Shown piece by piece: positions 1 through 13,800 of a DNA stretch of 64,000 nucleotides. The number at the start of each line of letters is the position of its first letter. Position 1 is the stretch's first letter. Source of the stretch: Telopea speciosissima (taxonomy: Eukaryota; Streptophyta; Magnoliopsida; Proteales; Proteaceae); NCBI RefSeq assembly GCF_018873765.1, contig NC_057925.1:46469010-46533009 (forward strand). Reading direction: 5' to 3'. The notes below the pieces were generated by a model. It was not told the DNA's origin and ran no database searches. It worked only from the letters and a program-made list of their open reading frames with translations. Both the position numbers and the translations under genes were made by a program.

Positions 1-2045
1 AAAAAACTTTAACCCGTTTATAAACCTGTTTGGCGGGTATTTGAAGATACAAGTCATACAACGCTATGGTGAGAGAGAAGGAGAAGCAGTGAGCACAGAG
101 AGATTAGATAATAAATCGCTCGCTCACGCTTAAAGCCGGTTTTTTAACGGGAAGAGAGACGAGTCGACGAGGGGAAATAGATTAGTACTATAGTAGAACG
201 CCCTGGTCACTGCGTAAATAAATAGTTTTTAAAGGGCATTTTTCTACTTTCACTGTTCCTTGCTTCATCTTCCGCTCTCCATTTTGTGGATGTCACTCGT
301 GCAGAAATCCAGTGTCCTGTCACGTGACCGTGTATAACACGTGGTAAATACTTGGTACCCTTTTTAACTTACTACAGCTAAAAACACCAAATGTCAAAGA
401 TATTAAAAACAAGAAAGAATGTTCTCTGTTGGGGTGGGGGGGGGGGGCACATTTTGTGCCCAGACATGGGGATTGGGTGCAATGACCACCCTACCCCCCT
501 GAGTGGTAGGCCCATGCATCTGGGCGCAGCCTGTGCTGCAGCAAAGAGAACATGAGCCTTAAAAAGAATGAAAAAGATCTCTACTTGATGGTGTTTCCTA
601 TGTCTTCTCACGGGACATCGTCAAGTTGAACCGGTTTTTGATCAATAATCGATGGGTTCGGTTCGAACTGAACTTTATCAATCTAGTTTTGAGTTGGGGT
701 TTTACAAGATGAGGTAGGTATTGAAATCGAATCCGATCAATGCATTGACCCAAAATGACAATCGGATTGAAATTGGTAAAAAAATCGAAATCAAACCGAT
801 AGTTACCCAATAAGAAATTGAAACTCCAAAAAAAAAAAAACTCCATTAATGTCCTTATTTGTGCATGTAAAGCTAAAACTAGACCGGACAGGATTGAACC
901 TTATAGTAGCTCGACAACCAAATTTACAAAAAAAAATCAGATCTACCTATATCGAAACCAAAACTAGTCAAAACATAAAACTTCCTTAATGGTTTGGCCC
1001 AGGTTGGCCCAGTAACATACCGTAACCGGTTTAGCATGATCAAACCAACTGATTGATGCCCTTACTTGAGTGACAAGTGACAACCAAGGGTATGCTAACT
1101 CTCTCTCTCTCAAACACACACGTTATTTGTCTAGGATTCCCAGGGTACTTTCGGACTTCCAAATATGGAGAGAGAAATTGTGACTCTCAACTCTTCAAAA
1201 TTTTCTTCATAGTGGGTGGAGAAAAAACTCTCTCCTTTTGAGCATAGTTGGATAACCAAGTTTTGACTCAGGTGAATCACCTGAGTCGAGTTAAAAAAAA
1301 AATCATCAAACCTGGTCAAGATTCTTGAAGATTCGCCCAAGCTCAGAAATGCCCAGACTCGGTCCCGGTGAAACTAAATTTTCCCTTGACTCGGTAGTCT
1401 TGTCCAAGTCATGCAAAAACTCCTGAGTTAGGTTCCTTTCACTTTGCCTAGTTTTGCTTTCTTCTTCTTCCCTGCTCGTCTACCAATGTTGCAACACTGA
1501 ATAAAGCACTTCCCCCCCCCCCCTCCAAAGTGTTGGTGATTGAAATTTTTGAAAGAAACTAACACCAAAAGGGATGAACTTTGAAGTGGATTTCACCAAA
1601 AAATGGTTGTGACTTGTGAGTGAGAAACAAGTAGTGTAGAAGCCATGTGAAAATATTAAATGCTTCTTTGAGGGAGACTAGGGAAGAGAGAGAAGAATAC
1701 CAATGCTGGATAAGAAAAAATCTTCTTCAAGACAGGCAAGAGAAGAATACTAGTGCGAGATTTCACAAAACTTGCTGGATCAAGTGATTCGAATGTTAAA
1801 TCGAAGGGAGAGACTAACTGGATAAAGCGATTAGAAGGTTAAATTGAAGAGAGATCCGCCGATGCGGTAAAGGAAAGAGGCTCCAAACATAGAAGGCAAG
1901 TCATTGTTCTTCTCTTTTGCTGCACCGTGTTTCACTATTTTTCTCATCTTTTGAAGTCTTGAAGAAGAAGACTTGAAGCAGCTTTTTGGACTCTGGTTTG
2001 CAGAAGTTTTACGTACCCGTTAAATGAGACGAGATCTTAAAAAAA
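1..2045. other. Intergenic, no host gene
   Basis: I see no supportable coding exon here. The stretch holds a small GC-rich MITE near 418-555. Around 615-1062 is a degraded repeat rich in ggttcggttcgaactg-like words, whose ends (near gggacatc and gatgccc) resemble the hAT-like family found elsewhere in the window. From 1262 to 1430 there is a stretch of repeated gactcag/ctgagtc words. A CT microsatellite (about 1099-1110) and a C-run (about 1510-1523) are also present. The short ORFs are low-complexity or run across these repeats. Confidence 0.6.
418..555. mobile_element. Small GC-rich MITE-like element
   Basis: An inverted terminal motif (tgttctct at the left, agagaaca at the right) bounds about 138 bp that is much more GC-rich than its surroundings and contains a G-run of 12 or more. 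The internal stretch aatgaccaccctaccccc recurs inside the hairpin element near 49,655, suggesting a shared MITE family. No clear target duplication is visible. The class is inferred from size, end symmetry and the shared internal sequence. Confidence 0.5.
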
Positions 2046-2063
2046 AGAAGAGAACGTTGTACG

Positions 2064-3333
2064 TTGCTTGCAAGAAAAGGTAATGGATTTTCAACTTCAT
2101 GTTGGCATAACCCTTGGATCCCTGCAGGACCAAGTAAGTCTCTTCCCCAGGTGATTCATCCCACTCCCAATTTTCATTTAGTTTCATATTTGTTAATTAA
2201 TGGTAGTTTGTGGGATTATTCCAAGTTGTTGGGTTGTTTTTACACTAACAATCTCAATACAATTCTTGGAATACATATTTCTCAATCTGATGATTCTTGG
2301 AGGTGCACTCTAACTAAAACTAGCAGATTCTCCACCAAGAAAGCAAGTAGTTTTTTAACCAACTCTAATCCCCCCAACTCTTCTACTTCCAAATGGTGGA
2401 AATTTTTGGCGTGTTTTACATGCAGGGATCCCCACTCGAGGCATTCTTTCAAAATGGATGGCTATCGAGTCTCAATGTGTTCTCTGTGGCTCTTATGTTG
2501 AGTCCATCTGGCACCTTTTCTTATCTTGCGATTGGACTAAGCACATGTGGGCTTCTGGTCCTCTAGGACTAAGAACTGAGCATTTCTCTACTCCCTCTTT
2601 CATCGATCTAATAATCTCTTTGCGTGGCTCCCCCTACATGGATAGGGTTTCTTTAGTTTGGTTTTTTTCCGTTTTTATTATCACTTGTTATTTTATTTGT
2701 GTTGTAAGAAACAAAGTAATGATGTGCATTCACCCAAAAAAAATAATAATAATGATGTGCAACACTCCGACTGACCCTCAATTGGTCTTAAACAATGTTT
2801 CCAGATGGTTATTGGATATGGGGATTAACCCACTTGAAGAGAAACACTTTAGTTCCTCCTCCCCATTAAGTTTTAATGATCTTTTATTACCATCTATTAT
2901 TTTCAAAATATCTAGCTTGCTGATCGCAGGAATTTTTTAACCAAATCTTAAATTAGCCCGGTGGAATTATTATATTTTGGTGAACGGTCAAAGTGTTCTA
3001 ACAAATGTAGGTAACTGTGACACAAAGGATGTACAGCTGGCGGAACTGGTAGCTTTTTGGGAGGGCTGGCATAAAGCATGCCCTGTAGGATTAGAGATTA
3101 GAGAAATATGGTTAACCAATAGTACAATTTTTAACATGCTAATTTTTCAATCCCAATCCCCTATTTCTTGGACTTTACTACCTATTTTCCTTAGGCTTGC
3201 TGATGTTACGAAGAACTTTAATTTCTTAATTTAACCTTTCATATGTATAGAAGTGATAGTCAAGAACTAGAACCGTTGTAATACCATCTTGGTTTTAATA
3301 TATGTTTTTCTTTCTCGTCAAAAGAAAAAACTT
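2064..3333 (+). mobile_element. L1-type LINE, decayed 3' end (zf-RVT and RNase H)
   Basis: Three broken reading frames follow the order of the C-terminal part of a plant L1 polyprotein. The first (about 2064-2460) has the GxxxSxxWHNPWIP-like segment that follows the reverse transcriptase. The second (2458-2700) has the zinc-binding zf-RVT signature, CVLCGSYVESIWHLFLSC, with the C-x2-C ... H-x4-C pattern. The third (2977-3234) resembles the RNase H C-terminal region. An A/T-rich tail follows near 3333. Stops and frameshifts break the frame, and the reverse transcriptase core is missing, so this is a 5'-truncated, inactive copy. Confidence 0.75.
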
Positions 3334-3344
3334 TACTTTTCTTG

Positions 3345-6300
3345 TGAAGAGTGAAAACTGAAAAATCTAAATGTTTATGTACTTTGCTTTCAATATTATT
3401 ATATTAAATGTTTTCACAATTAAAGAGAACATGACTCGTTTATGACTAAAATAACTCATCCAAGTCACCAAGTTTTGAGAAAGACAAGTCAAGTAAAAAA
3501 AACTAGTTTTCCAACTATGCTCTTGAATAAGTCTAAAATTTAAAAAATTAAAGATAATGTTTCCTTGAATCACAGAGCAATCGGATTTGTCTAATAGAAG
3601 AGGGGAGGGAAACAATCAGAACTGCTGAATAACTCTACCATTTGTTTAAGTCTCACTCTTTGCTTACTGCAACATGATGCAGTTATACACAATGAATGGT
3701 AGAGTTATTCATCAGTTCGCTTTAACGTAAATTATCAAATAATGGAACTCCGCTTCAGGAGAAAGGATTTGATCAGCCTTACCTTTTACAATTAGAAATT
3801 ACGCTTCTAAGGTTCATGTAAGTTCATACCTTAGTCTTGAAACACAAGTTGTGCTCTTGTCCTTGGAATTATATCATAAAAAAATATATAAAGAAATGGG
3901 AAAGTTATTATTAACACAAATGTGAAAGCTCAAATTCGTGAGATTCAGAACAAATAATTAACGAACTGTAAGGTCTTTTGGGGCAAGAAAAAAGTAATGT
4001 TCAAATTCCTGAGATTCAGAACAAAAAATCAGCTATGACGGTTGAAATTGAAAATGCTAATAGAATAATATACTCATAGTTATAATTTAATCAGGAAAGA
4101 TTATAAAGAATATTTATTATTACAAATCTTCTCGGTTGAACTAACATTGGAAGAGGTGGGCGAAAATCATTTTTAATGGCTTGGATTGTTAACGAAATGA
4201 TTCCCATAAAAAACATTCTACATAAATTTAAATAAATGTTATTATCTCATAAGATTTGTCAATATGTTAAACCTACGAGACATGAATAATAACAATCTCA
4301 ATGTAGAAATGATAACTGATGTAAGAATCCAGTGAAAGAAATACCGGACAAGTGATCAGGCTGCTGGCGGGTATTTGCGATGATGATCAATCCACAAATA
4401 ACGTGGCTCACTGAATGGATCGAACAAAACAAGGTGGAGAAATTTATTATAGACTGAATATTAAAAGAAAAATAAAAAAAAGAAAAGCAAAATGACCATA
4501 AGCATCGATTATTATAGAAATCATAAATAATCATTTTCAATAATAATCTGTAAACCAGAATTCCCATAGATGGATCCAAGCTAATTAACAGATCGGAACT
4601 CAATGATTCAATCACATCTTAGCATATCAAGCATATCGATATAAGTATTTATGAAATAAAGAATGCAAGGCACATCGATTCAAACATTTATGAAATAACG
4701 AATGATGAGAAAGATTTCACGCAATAAATTTAAGACATAATAATGAAGTCGTCAATGGTTTTTCGCAATATAATGCATTTAATTATTTTTTGTTTTTGCT
4801 ATGTACCTCATTTATATTGTAAAATGACCTATATCTATGTATTCAATAAATAAATAAATAAAACAATGGATTTGTACACATGATTTTCGATACATTTTTA
4901 AAATTCTATATTTTTCTGAAAAATATCCAAGTTACATGTATAAATCCATTAAAAAAAAAATACACAGATTTTGATCATTTTCCAATATAGATGTGGTACA
5001 TAGAAGGAAAAAAAAAATCATGAATGTCACATATATATACATGTGGTGAAATCTTTAAAACAAAGTAACCAACTTCTGAAAGATTAACAGATACAAGAGG
5101 TAGATACACGCGGCTATGCTAGTGTATACATCCTTAACAACCTTAACATGCGTCTTCGATGTTCAGTTTTTAGTTTGATGAGTATTATGCATTTTTTTAA
5201 TAACATATGTTGCTTTTATTGTATGTAGGTTACATTACATTTTATCTAAAAAATCAAAGTATGAAAGAGTTTTCTTTCATAAACTACGATTTATTAAGTT
5301 TTGTGTCATATGTATTAAGTTTATTAATATATATCGAATTGTTGATATTGTATCCATTCGATAAGTCATACACGATTCTACAATTAAGTACCCGTTATGC
5401 ATCAATTATGCATCATGTCGATAAAGGGTTATAGGGGATATATATCGAACTAATACGGTTGGTATGTATCAAATGTTGAAAACCTAGGTTGAATAGTACT
5501 AATTTTTTGAGTGTATGTGTATATAAAAGTTTTGATTAAATCTCAAGTTGTTAATGCATATACAATTAATTAATATTGTAAATTATAGAGTTTTAAATAT
5601 AGGAGTGTGTGAATGACACCTCTATAGGTGTATTTAGAAATTAACATCTGTTAATTGCCCCTTATTTTATTCTCAAAAGTTGCTTAAGGTTAGGGGGTAT
5701 AAAATGGATTTCAACCTTTTTTTTTTATAGTAATATCACACAAATAACACACCAATCCCACAAAAAAATAAAAAAACTATTTTGAAACGGACATATCATT
5801 ATGTCATTATGAAGTACATTTTTCAAGTCCATATGTAAAATGATATTATTATCCTCTTTAGAAAAAATGTTTTTCATACTAAAAGAACAAAAAATTAAGG
5901 TTGCAAATTATTTGACACCTTGAGGGGTATAAATAAAAAAATCACTTTATATATATATATATACAACAAATAAAATAAACTTTTAAATTATGATTAAATG
6001 TAAATTGACATAAAATACTAGAAAAATCATAATTTGATGGGAGGGGGTATGATTTTGAGTATTGAATATATGACTAATACGGATTAGCCATATCTGCCTC
6101 AATACTAGATAAAAAATCATTGTTTAAAATACTTTGAGAATAAGACAAGGAACAATTAGAAAACAAAAGTTACATTTTCTAATGCATCCACAATCCCTTT
6201 TATTGTGATTGTAGTCTAACACTGTCATGCATTCTCTTAATAGTCTTTCAAATTTTGAGATTTTTTTTTTTGGGACTTGGTTGACTCCATTTGAACTGAA

Positions 6301-6560
6301 ACATAACATGTTACTAGGGATTAGGGACCTAAGATTTATCTCTTTTAAAATTTCAGTCTCTTTCAAATCAACTTTATAGTACACATAGATTGACTATTCA
6401 TAAAACTTGCTCCCATAAGTTGGGAAAAGAATGGAAAAGGTTTTCTAAGTTAGCACCTATTTATTTATTTATTTTTTTGTGTGGAGAAAATAAGTTTATT
6501 TATTAGAGCGTGTCCAATGTAAGGTGTCCGAGTTGCATAGTTCAGATAACCAATGAGTAA
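3345..6560. other. AT-rich intergenic, no gene seen
   Basis: The sequence is AT-rich with only short, unrecognisable ORFs. A 17-bp perfect inverted repeat lies at 3626-3642 and 3695-3711 (described separately). Simple repeats include a TA run near 5942-5964 and several A/T homopolymers. No LINE, LTR or host-gene signature was recognised. Confidence 0.55.
3622..3716. repeat. Perfect 17-bp stem hairpin
   Basis: The word tgaataactctaccatt (3626-3642) recurs as its exact reverse complement at 3695-3711. Four of the next five flanking bases also pair (actg[c/a]), giving a stem of about 21 of 22 bp with a 52-nt loop. It could be a very small MITE, a MIRNA-like hairpin or chance. No target duplication is obvious. 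Confidence 0.45.
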
Positions 6561-9500
6561 AAAGTGATCAGTTGATCTCATCCACGCAAGACAAAGGGGA
6601 TCCAAGACAAGGAAACAACCACACTATTAATCTCCCTTAAAATATGATGAAATAAATAATTCCGGAAATAGGTGGCAAGGCGTTGAATATCCTGTACAAT
6701 GCCAGACGCATCAAATGGAGGAGAAGTGGAGTTGCTGACAATAAATGAAATAAGGTAAACGTAATCAGACTCCACAACTACGACATCAATTCCCTCTGAG
6801 ATGCAGTACAACAAACCCTTTCGAAGAACCAAAGCCTCTCCTTGAATGGCTGAGATGAAGCTTTACAAAGCCGAAACTATAACAATAGGTGAGCCTTGAT
6901 AATCACGAATGACGCAACCTAGACCACTCTTGTCTCCGTTGATCAGTATTGAGCTTGAAGGAGTGTAGTTGGGGGAGGGGAGGAGACAAAATGTAGTAGA
7001 TCGATTGGAGCTTGGGGTGACATACTATGAATATTTTGAAGGGCCTGTTTAGTAATACAAAATTATCGGTATTGGCCTTCAACTAGTTGATATAACTTAT
7101 CCTAGAGAGCAGTTGATATATTTAAATAGTATGTCACTTTTAGCAACCTAAAGTTCCCAACAGATGAAGGAGGCAAGCCCTAAAATCTATCTTCTGACGT
7201 GCTTACCAACCGAATGGTAAGAGTTCCGTAATTGGATAGAAGGAGACAACTGGGGAGTTGTTTGGGGGCAAATGAGAGATAAGATCCTAACCATACTGCA
7301 TGGGTAAACTGACAATCAAGAAGTAGGTGGTCCACCAATTCTTAAGCTTCCCCGTAGCATTGGCATGTTGGATCGATAGGGGCACGTCTTCTTGAGAGGT
7401 TCTGCCCTATAGCTAGCCCATCTACAAGCTCCTAAAATGAAGTTGTGGCTTTTAGGTAGTGCGTGACACATCCGTATGCCCTTCCAAACTCCAATAGGAT
7501 TATGCTGGTGAGTCCTACTGGAAGAGGAAGAGGTCAAGACGAGATCCCTACTTTCCAATTGATTACACAACAAATGATAGGTGGATTTACAGGAGTAAAT
7601 TCCATTTTTGCACCCGTAAACTCTTGAATTGGGTTGAGGGAATGAGCTTAATTTAATCCTCTGAATAGTTGCTTTATATGTCGGGTGAAAAAAAAGGTCT
7701 AGAAGATCAATTTTCCATGATTGATTTTCATGATGTATGAGTTTAGACACCATCAATCTACTCCAATGTTGAAGGGGAGGGTATTTGATGTAACCTCGTT
7801 GAAAGCTACAGATTGGGAGAGTTGAACTCACTCTATAGGTGTGTAATCGTGTAACACAAACACAAATAAATATAAAATTGCAGAAGGGGGAAAACTACAA
7901 CTCTTCAAGATTATAGTGAAACTCTTAATGGTTTTAAGGGGTTTAACATGACTCTTAAATGACATGAGAAAATTGCAACTCTTCAAGGATGCAATGTAAC
8001 CTTCCAGAGTTTTGAGATAGAACACAACAAGATTTTGATAAACAACTCAAGGGTTGAATAAACTCAATTAAATTTATTTTTCTTCCTAAAATGAGAATAG
8101 ATCTTATAATTTATAAAAGATTAAAACACACTTGAAAACCCTAATATATGTTATCCTATGGTTGAGATTAAATAATACAATTAATAGATTAATTCAAAAT
8201 TAACCCTAATTAATCCTAGACCCCTTGTCAACTAAGAAATACTTAAAATAACGAAACCAAATAAAGGGAAAAAATTTGGCTAAACAATTAGGTCAACTTG
8301 AGTACTCATCACAAAAAAATCGTCCCAAAAGAACCTTCATCATGAAACGGCCCAAGAGTTTGTTGTTGATGTGATGTTCTTGCTTGGTGAATTCCTTTGC
8401 TTAAAGTAATTCAAAAAAGCCTAGTAAATAGGGAAGGAAAGGAGTGGGCTGTGACCAAAGTCAGCTTGCTCTCCTCCAAATTCATATAACTTATTGTGGA
8501 TTTCTTTCCATAAAAATAAGGAAGAATATGGTAGCTAGGATACTCCTCCAATCAAGCATTCAAAGTCAACTATCTTTCTTAATAATATGATCGAGAAGAT
8601 TATCTCAATCTTTAACTCTTCAAATCAATAGTGTTTGAGATTGGCTTCCCAAAAATAGTGAAGTCTTATTTGCGTGCTCTTCCCAATAGAATAGTAAGAG
8701 CTTCTCTAATAGCTTCCTTAAAAATAAGAAAGTGGCTAGCAAGATCTCTTCGGCTCGTTGTGTTTACACTGGAAGATTTATTGATGAGGTGGAATGCATA
8801 AAGAGACAATTGGTCGTGTTCACACTTCTAATCTTAATTTCGGATGCAGATGTGGCGTAGCTGAATTGGACCTGCATTAGTATTGCAACTTAAAGTTGGG
8901 TGTGGATGGAAGCCAACAATTCTCCAAAATTCGTATGCACTTGTTTTCCCAACAATCCACAAAAGGCCATAAAACATGATCTTCCTTCCCTCAACTATAC
9001 TTTTCCACGTCCATGATGTGTTAAACACCAATTGCTCATTGAGAAAGTTAGATTGTGGGAAGTAGAATTCTTTCATGAAGATAGCCCAGCGAGTATGAGG
9101 TGATTGCCAAAACCTCCAAGTTAGCTTTCCCAATAGAGCCCGGTTCTGTATGGTTAGGTCACAAGAGCCCAACCCCCTCTTTCCTTTGAACGACAAAGAC
9201 ATTTCCAAGAGATCCAACATATATTATTCTTATCTTCCTTTCCCCTAGTAAACATGAGATGTTGCCCTTCTTAGTTTGGAGTGGTGAGATGCCGTTAATT
9301 TAAGTGTGAGGCTGTGAACGTATTCATTGGTATGACCACTGATTTCAAAAGCACCTGTTTCATCACATAAGCCAATAGATGTTGCTTCCACCCTTGCACC
9401 CTTCGAGAGGTATTTTCATTGATCTCTATAAATAAGTTGGCCTTAGATATCCTAAACTTCGTGGGGAGTCCGAGGTATTCTTTAGGGCCGTCACCATATG

Positions 9501-9970
9501 GCATCTTGAGTATTTTTTAAAACCACCGTTTGAATTTGGGTAAGGTATTGGGGCTAAAGGTTAACGAGGATTAATTGCAATTAATGTGTTGTCCACTTAT
9601 TTGGTAAAAAAGATTAAGGCATCCTTGTAGATTGTGTATTTCTTGGAATCACCTTAGAAAAGAATAAATAGTCACTTGCAAATAATAAATGAGTAACTTG
9701 GGTAGTTTGATTGTGCATCTTCATATCATATATAAGACCTCGAGACTCTGGTTGAGAGAGGAGATAACTCAAGGCTTGGTAACAAAGGGCCAAAATGGCA
9801 GGGTATAAAAGGTTTCCCTTTTGTGTCTTATCTCTTTTACTCTTCATGTAAAATGATATCGTTGCCCTCCTATGTACAATACCGTTTTGTCGCATCTCAT
9901 TGGTGTGCTCCTCATATGCCTCTTGCTTAGGTTGCGTTTGATAATTCTCCCTAAGAACAGAAGACCACCA
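6560..9970 (-). mobile_element. L1-type LINE, decayed and interrupted
   Basis: Reading the minus strand, pieces of an L1 polyprotein lie in the proper order. At 9997-9614 a reverse transcriptase segment contains LLFASDYLFFSK, where the catalytic FADD is degraded to FASD. At 9504-9295 is the EYLGLPTKFRISK segment, and at 9220-8834 the GLGSCDLTIQNRALLGKLTW segment. At 7831-7316 is the post-RT/zf-RVT region and at 6832-6578 an RNase H C-terminal stretch (VVVVESDYVYLI). All are separated by stops and frameshifts. The upstream part with the endonuclease and RT N-terminus is not seen, and a hAT-like element sits next to the broken 5' side. The element is dead. Confidence 0.8.
7835..8830. other. Insertion of unknown type inside the L1 LINE
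   Basis: The LINE coding pieces stop near 8834 and resume near 7831, although these two protein regions normally lie close together. The roughly 1 kb between them shows no LINE similarity and no recognisable ORF. It has repeated phrases around 'aactcttcaag' (about 7898, 7977) and possible gtgt/acac ends. It is probably a later insertion, but I could not define termini or a target duplication. Confidence 0.4.
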
Positions 9971-9985
9971 GATGGGTACCTCGGC

Positions 9986-10628
9986 TAGGGGTGTCAATTT
10001 AGGACCAAAACTGGAAACCGGAACCTATCTGGACCGATAGGAACCATAATTGGACCACCCAATAGCTTATTGGGACGGGTTTGGTCCTAGTAATATACTC
10101 TTGGTCCGGGTCTCCCAGCGGTTCCAGAACCAATAACCCATTAAGGACCTGGTAGCACCAGAACTGTTGGAATTGAATGATATGTAAACAAATCGAATGA
10201 GAAATTAGAAACCTGAAACCCTAAAAGGCTTTAAACCCTCACCTTTTAACAACATTACATTGCTTGGGACTTTTAAGTGGCACTCTTTTGTTGCTCTTTT
10301 AGTCATTTGTATATGAGTTGAGTTTGAAAAGGAAAATAATGATCTCTTAAATTGTCTTCTTATTTATATATGCATCAATGTCTTTACTTGGAGCTTTACA
10401 AGATAAAGCTTTCGTTTTCCTGGAGAAACTTTCATTGTCCTTGTTTTGGGCTCAATAATGTTTGAAACCAATTAGGAACTGGAACCGGACCACTCATTAA
10501 GTAACGGTTCTAGGTCTTAGATTTGGATCCGGTAAGTTTATTGGCCCGATTACAGTCTTAACACCTTAGAGCTGGAACTACTAAGGATCTGGACCGGTAG
10601 CCCAGAACCGGACCGATTGACACCCCTA
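9986..10628. mobile_element. Non-autonomous hAT-like element
   Basis: Terminal inverted repeats of 13 bp are exact: taggggtgtcaat at the left and attgacaccccta at the right. The interior (643 bp total) is rich in ggaccgg/ccggtcc-type words on both sides, with no transposase ORF. The same end sequence (with taagggtgtcaat) bounds the element at 21,394-22,622, which has an exact 8-bp duplication. Here the flanks (acctcggc and gccgtcct) do not match, so the target site has decayed or the ends are slightly off. It lies about 190 bp upstream of the KAS start codon. Confidence 0.65.
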
Positions 10629-10815
10629 GCCGTCCTCGGCCCTAATCCACTGGTGTAATTTTCAGAAACTCGAGGGACCTCTACCGAAATTTAATCAATT
10701 TATGTCCACTTCCCACTTCTAAAGTTCTAAAAGCCGAGCGGCAACGGTGTACGCGAATATGACTGTATGAGACAGTGCTACGCTCGGAGTTCGACCACCG
10801 TGGGTCGTCGAAGCC
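10629..10815 (+). promoter_or_regulatory. Upstream/5' leader region of the KAS gene
   Basis: These 187 bp separate the hAT-like element from the ATG. No strong TATA box is evident. The sequence is moderately GC-rich near the ATG and probably contains the transcription start and 5' UTR, but the start site cannot be placed from sequence alone. The proximal promoter must be short or partly formed by the hAT-like element and LINE remnants. Confidence 0.35.
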
Positions 10816-13800
10816 ATGGCGACGACTTCATTGTTTCGATTGATCCGCTCTCGTTTCCACATCGATCGATGCTTCTCGTCTGCATCTCAAAATTTTGGAC
10901 CTCCTCCTATTGTTCCGCAACGAAGAGTTGTTGTTACTGGTAATCCTTAGTACCTCTTCTCATCCTCCCCAATCTCCGGGCCGGTTCTGGCACTGAACCA
11001 AAATTTGATGTTATTAGTTCGAGTTGTATGTGAATTTAGAAAATAATTTGCAGGGTTAGGAATGGTTACACCTTTGGGCTGCGGAGTGGAAACTACATGG
11101 AAGCGACTTGTACAGGGTGATTGTGGAATTAGGGCGCTGTCGCCCGAAGATCTTAAGATGAATGGGTTCGATAGGGAAATGCAGGTTCATACGTTTGATC
11201 AGTTGCCATCCAAAATTGCTGCTGTTGTGCCTTGTGGAACCAAGCCGGGTGAATTTAACGAGGACTTGTGGCAAAATTCCAAGGTTACTTATTTTTTCCT
11301 AATTCATGTGTTGTAGCATAATACCTTTTTTACTGCTCAGTTTAATGTGTCTGATTTAGTACTCAATATTAAACCTTTATTAAGAAAGGTCGTTTTTCTC
11401 TCCACATAATCCGTGCACCTGGATCCGCAGAACTTACTTCATTGGTACTCAACCTATCATCTTACTTCTTTCATCAGTCCCATACTCCCATTCATCAGGC
11501 CTCTCTATTTATTATCAGAGGAGTTCTAAAGTTGTTTTTAGCGAGTCTTATGCTCACCATTTCAAGTGTGGAGATTTTTGGACATACTCCAAGAAAACAT
11601 TGGAAATGACCCATAAAAGATTAGAAATGCAGAATTAGAGTTGTATGGAAAATGGCGAAGGAGTTGTACAGACTTTGTCATGGAAAGTGAGCTGTAATTA
11701 ACAAATGGAAGGAGGCAACAATGTTTATTCCACTTGGGAAACAAATCTCGTGTACATTGAGCTTGTGTTTCCTAGGTGTTTATCTGCATTTTCCTTATGC
11801 ATCCCTTCAGCTTTATGCAAACACATTTGTCAGCAATAGTGTTCCCTTACAGCTGATTAAATTTTGATTCTGTGCTGTCCCCTAAATGCTCAATTTTGGG
11901 ATGCAATTGGTGCCACAATTGTGATTGGAACTTCTGTTTGGATTTGGACTGGTAGTACACATTTGTTAGCAATAGTGTTCCTTACAGCTGATTAAATTTT
12001 GATTCTGTGCTGTCCCCTAAATGCTCAATTTTGGGATGCAATTGGTGCCACAATTGTGATTGGAACTTCCAATTGGTGCCACAATTGTGATTGGAACTTC
12101 TGTTTGGATTTGGACTGGTAGTACACATTTTCTTTCTTGACCTATGTTATTGGTTTTATTAGGTCTGTAATTTCTGATTATTATATTTTATGTTTCTACA
12201 AGCTTCTTTTCCCTCCTTACTCAGGATAGACCCATTGCAAGGTTCATAGGCTATGCACTGTGTTCCACTGATGAAGCTCTTAAAGATGCAAATTGGTTTC
12301 CAGCTGAACATGATAAGAGAGAACGGACGGTGAGCGTTCACTTGTTTGATAATTACATGATAATGTCTTTAGAGCTGTTCAGTGATCTCTGTACCTTTTA
12401 CATTGCTAATGTAAAGATCACCAGGGCGTTTCCATTGGTGGGGGTATTGGAAGCATTAGTGACATTTTAGATGCGGCACAGATGATCTGCGAGAAGGTTG
12501 GTTGGTCTTAATTGCGGCATATGACATGTAGTTCTGCCAATAATGTAATATGATTTTATTTTTCTTTTCCATTGCAGCGTTTACGATGGCTCAGTCCATT
12601 TTTTGTCCCACGGATATTGATCAACATGGCAGCAGGTCATGTGAGCATCAAATACGGATTCCAGGTGCCTGAATTACATGAGATGCTTTATGATAGTAAA
12701 TATGTCAATGAGTTTATTGGTGGTTCACACTTGCGAACTTATTGAGCAGTGTTATCAATTGGTGTTCATCTCTTTTATTGCTCATATCTGTTGACTTCCC
12801 TTGAATAGTCAAATTGCTCATGATTTTTGAGCATGATGTATTTATCCCCTTGAATTTCTACTCCAAATGTAAAGAAGAAATATGGGGAAGAAAAAGAGAT
12901 GATTAAATTAGATAAGGTCCATCAGTGAAGTAGGTTAGTTGTGTCAGGTTAGTGTGGAGTTAGGATTGTGCCTCCTAAATGATTTGACCTGCCAATTGAA
13001 CAGTAGGATCAACGAGTTCTCAAATAAAGGGCTGAATATGGTTTACATCACATATTCTTCAACAAATCTGGGATCACCACATGTTTTCAATATTTTAGCT
13101 CTTCAATATGTTATTTCCAGTATTAAGTAATTGTTGCAAAGTCTAAAGTATGATTCTAGGGACCAAACCATGCTGCAGTAACAGCTTGTGCTACTGGTGC
13201 GCATTCTATCGGTGATGCTGCAAGAATGATCCAGTTTGGAGATGCTGATGTTGTGGTAGCTGGAGGAACAGAGTCTAGCATTGATGCTTTATCAATAGCA
13301 GGATTTTGTAGGTAATTACCATCAATTTCATCTGGTCTGATGCCTTTGAGAGTTTCTGCTGCAGAAATGATCCTACTTTAGGGCCTCTTCGGTATCACTA
13401 TTCATTTTCATTATGGCCTATTTAAGAAAAGTCATTAATAAAAATTATTTTTGAAAAAAAATGAAAAACTGTTTGGTAGCTACTAGACATAAAAGAATAT
13501 AGAATGAGAAACTGTTTGGTAACTACCCATGTGTAAATAATTTCTATTACATTTTTGAACAAATGGGTGAAGAAGTTCTCTCATCACCTATCTTCTTTCC
13601 CAAATCAACTCTAAACAGTAAAAATGAAGAGAGTTCTGAGAATAAAACCTAACATGGAGGGAAGAACACGAGAGTATGAGACGCTTTTCAAAGAAAACCA
13701 TCTCTGAAACCCGTACACACCTCAGTCATTGAGGAAGATAGACAACAGAACCCTTTTTTTTTTGTTGCTGAACTATTTTTATGCTCATGATATAACTATG

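Noticed and set aside
13380..13560. gggcctcttcggtatc-type sequence in KAS intron 6 as a transposon
   Set aside because: It resembles a common plant repeat opening, but I could not find the matching right end or a target duplication.
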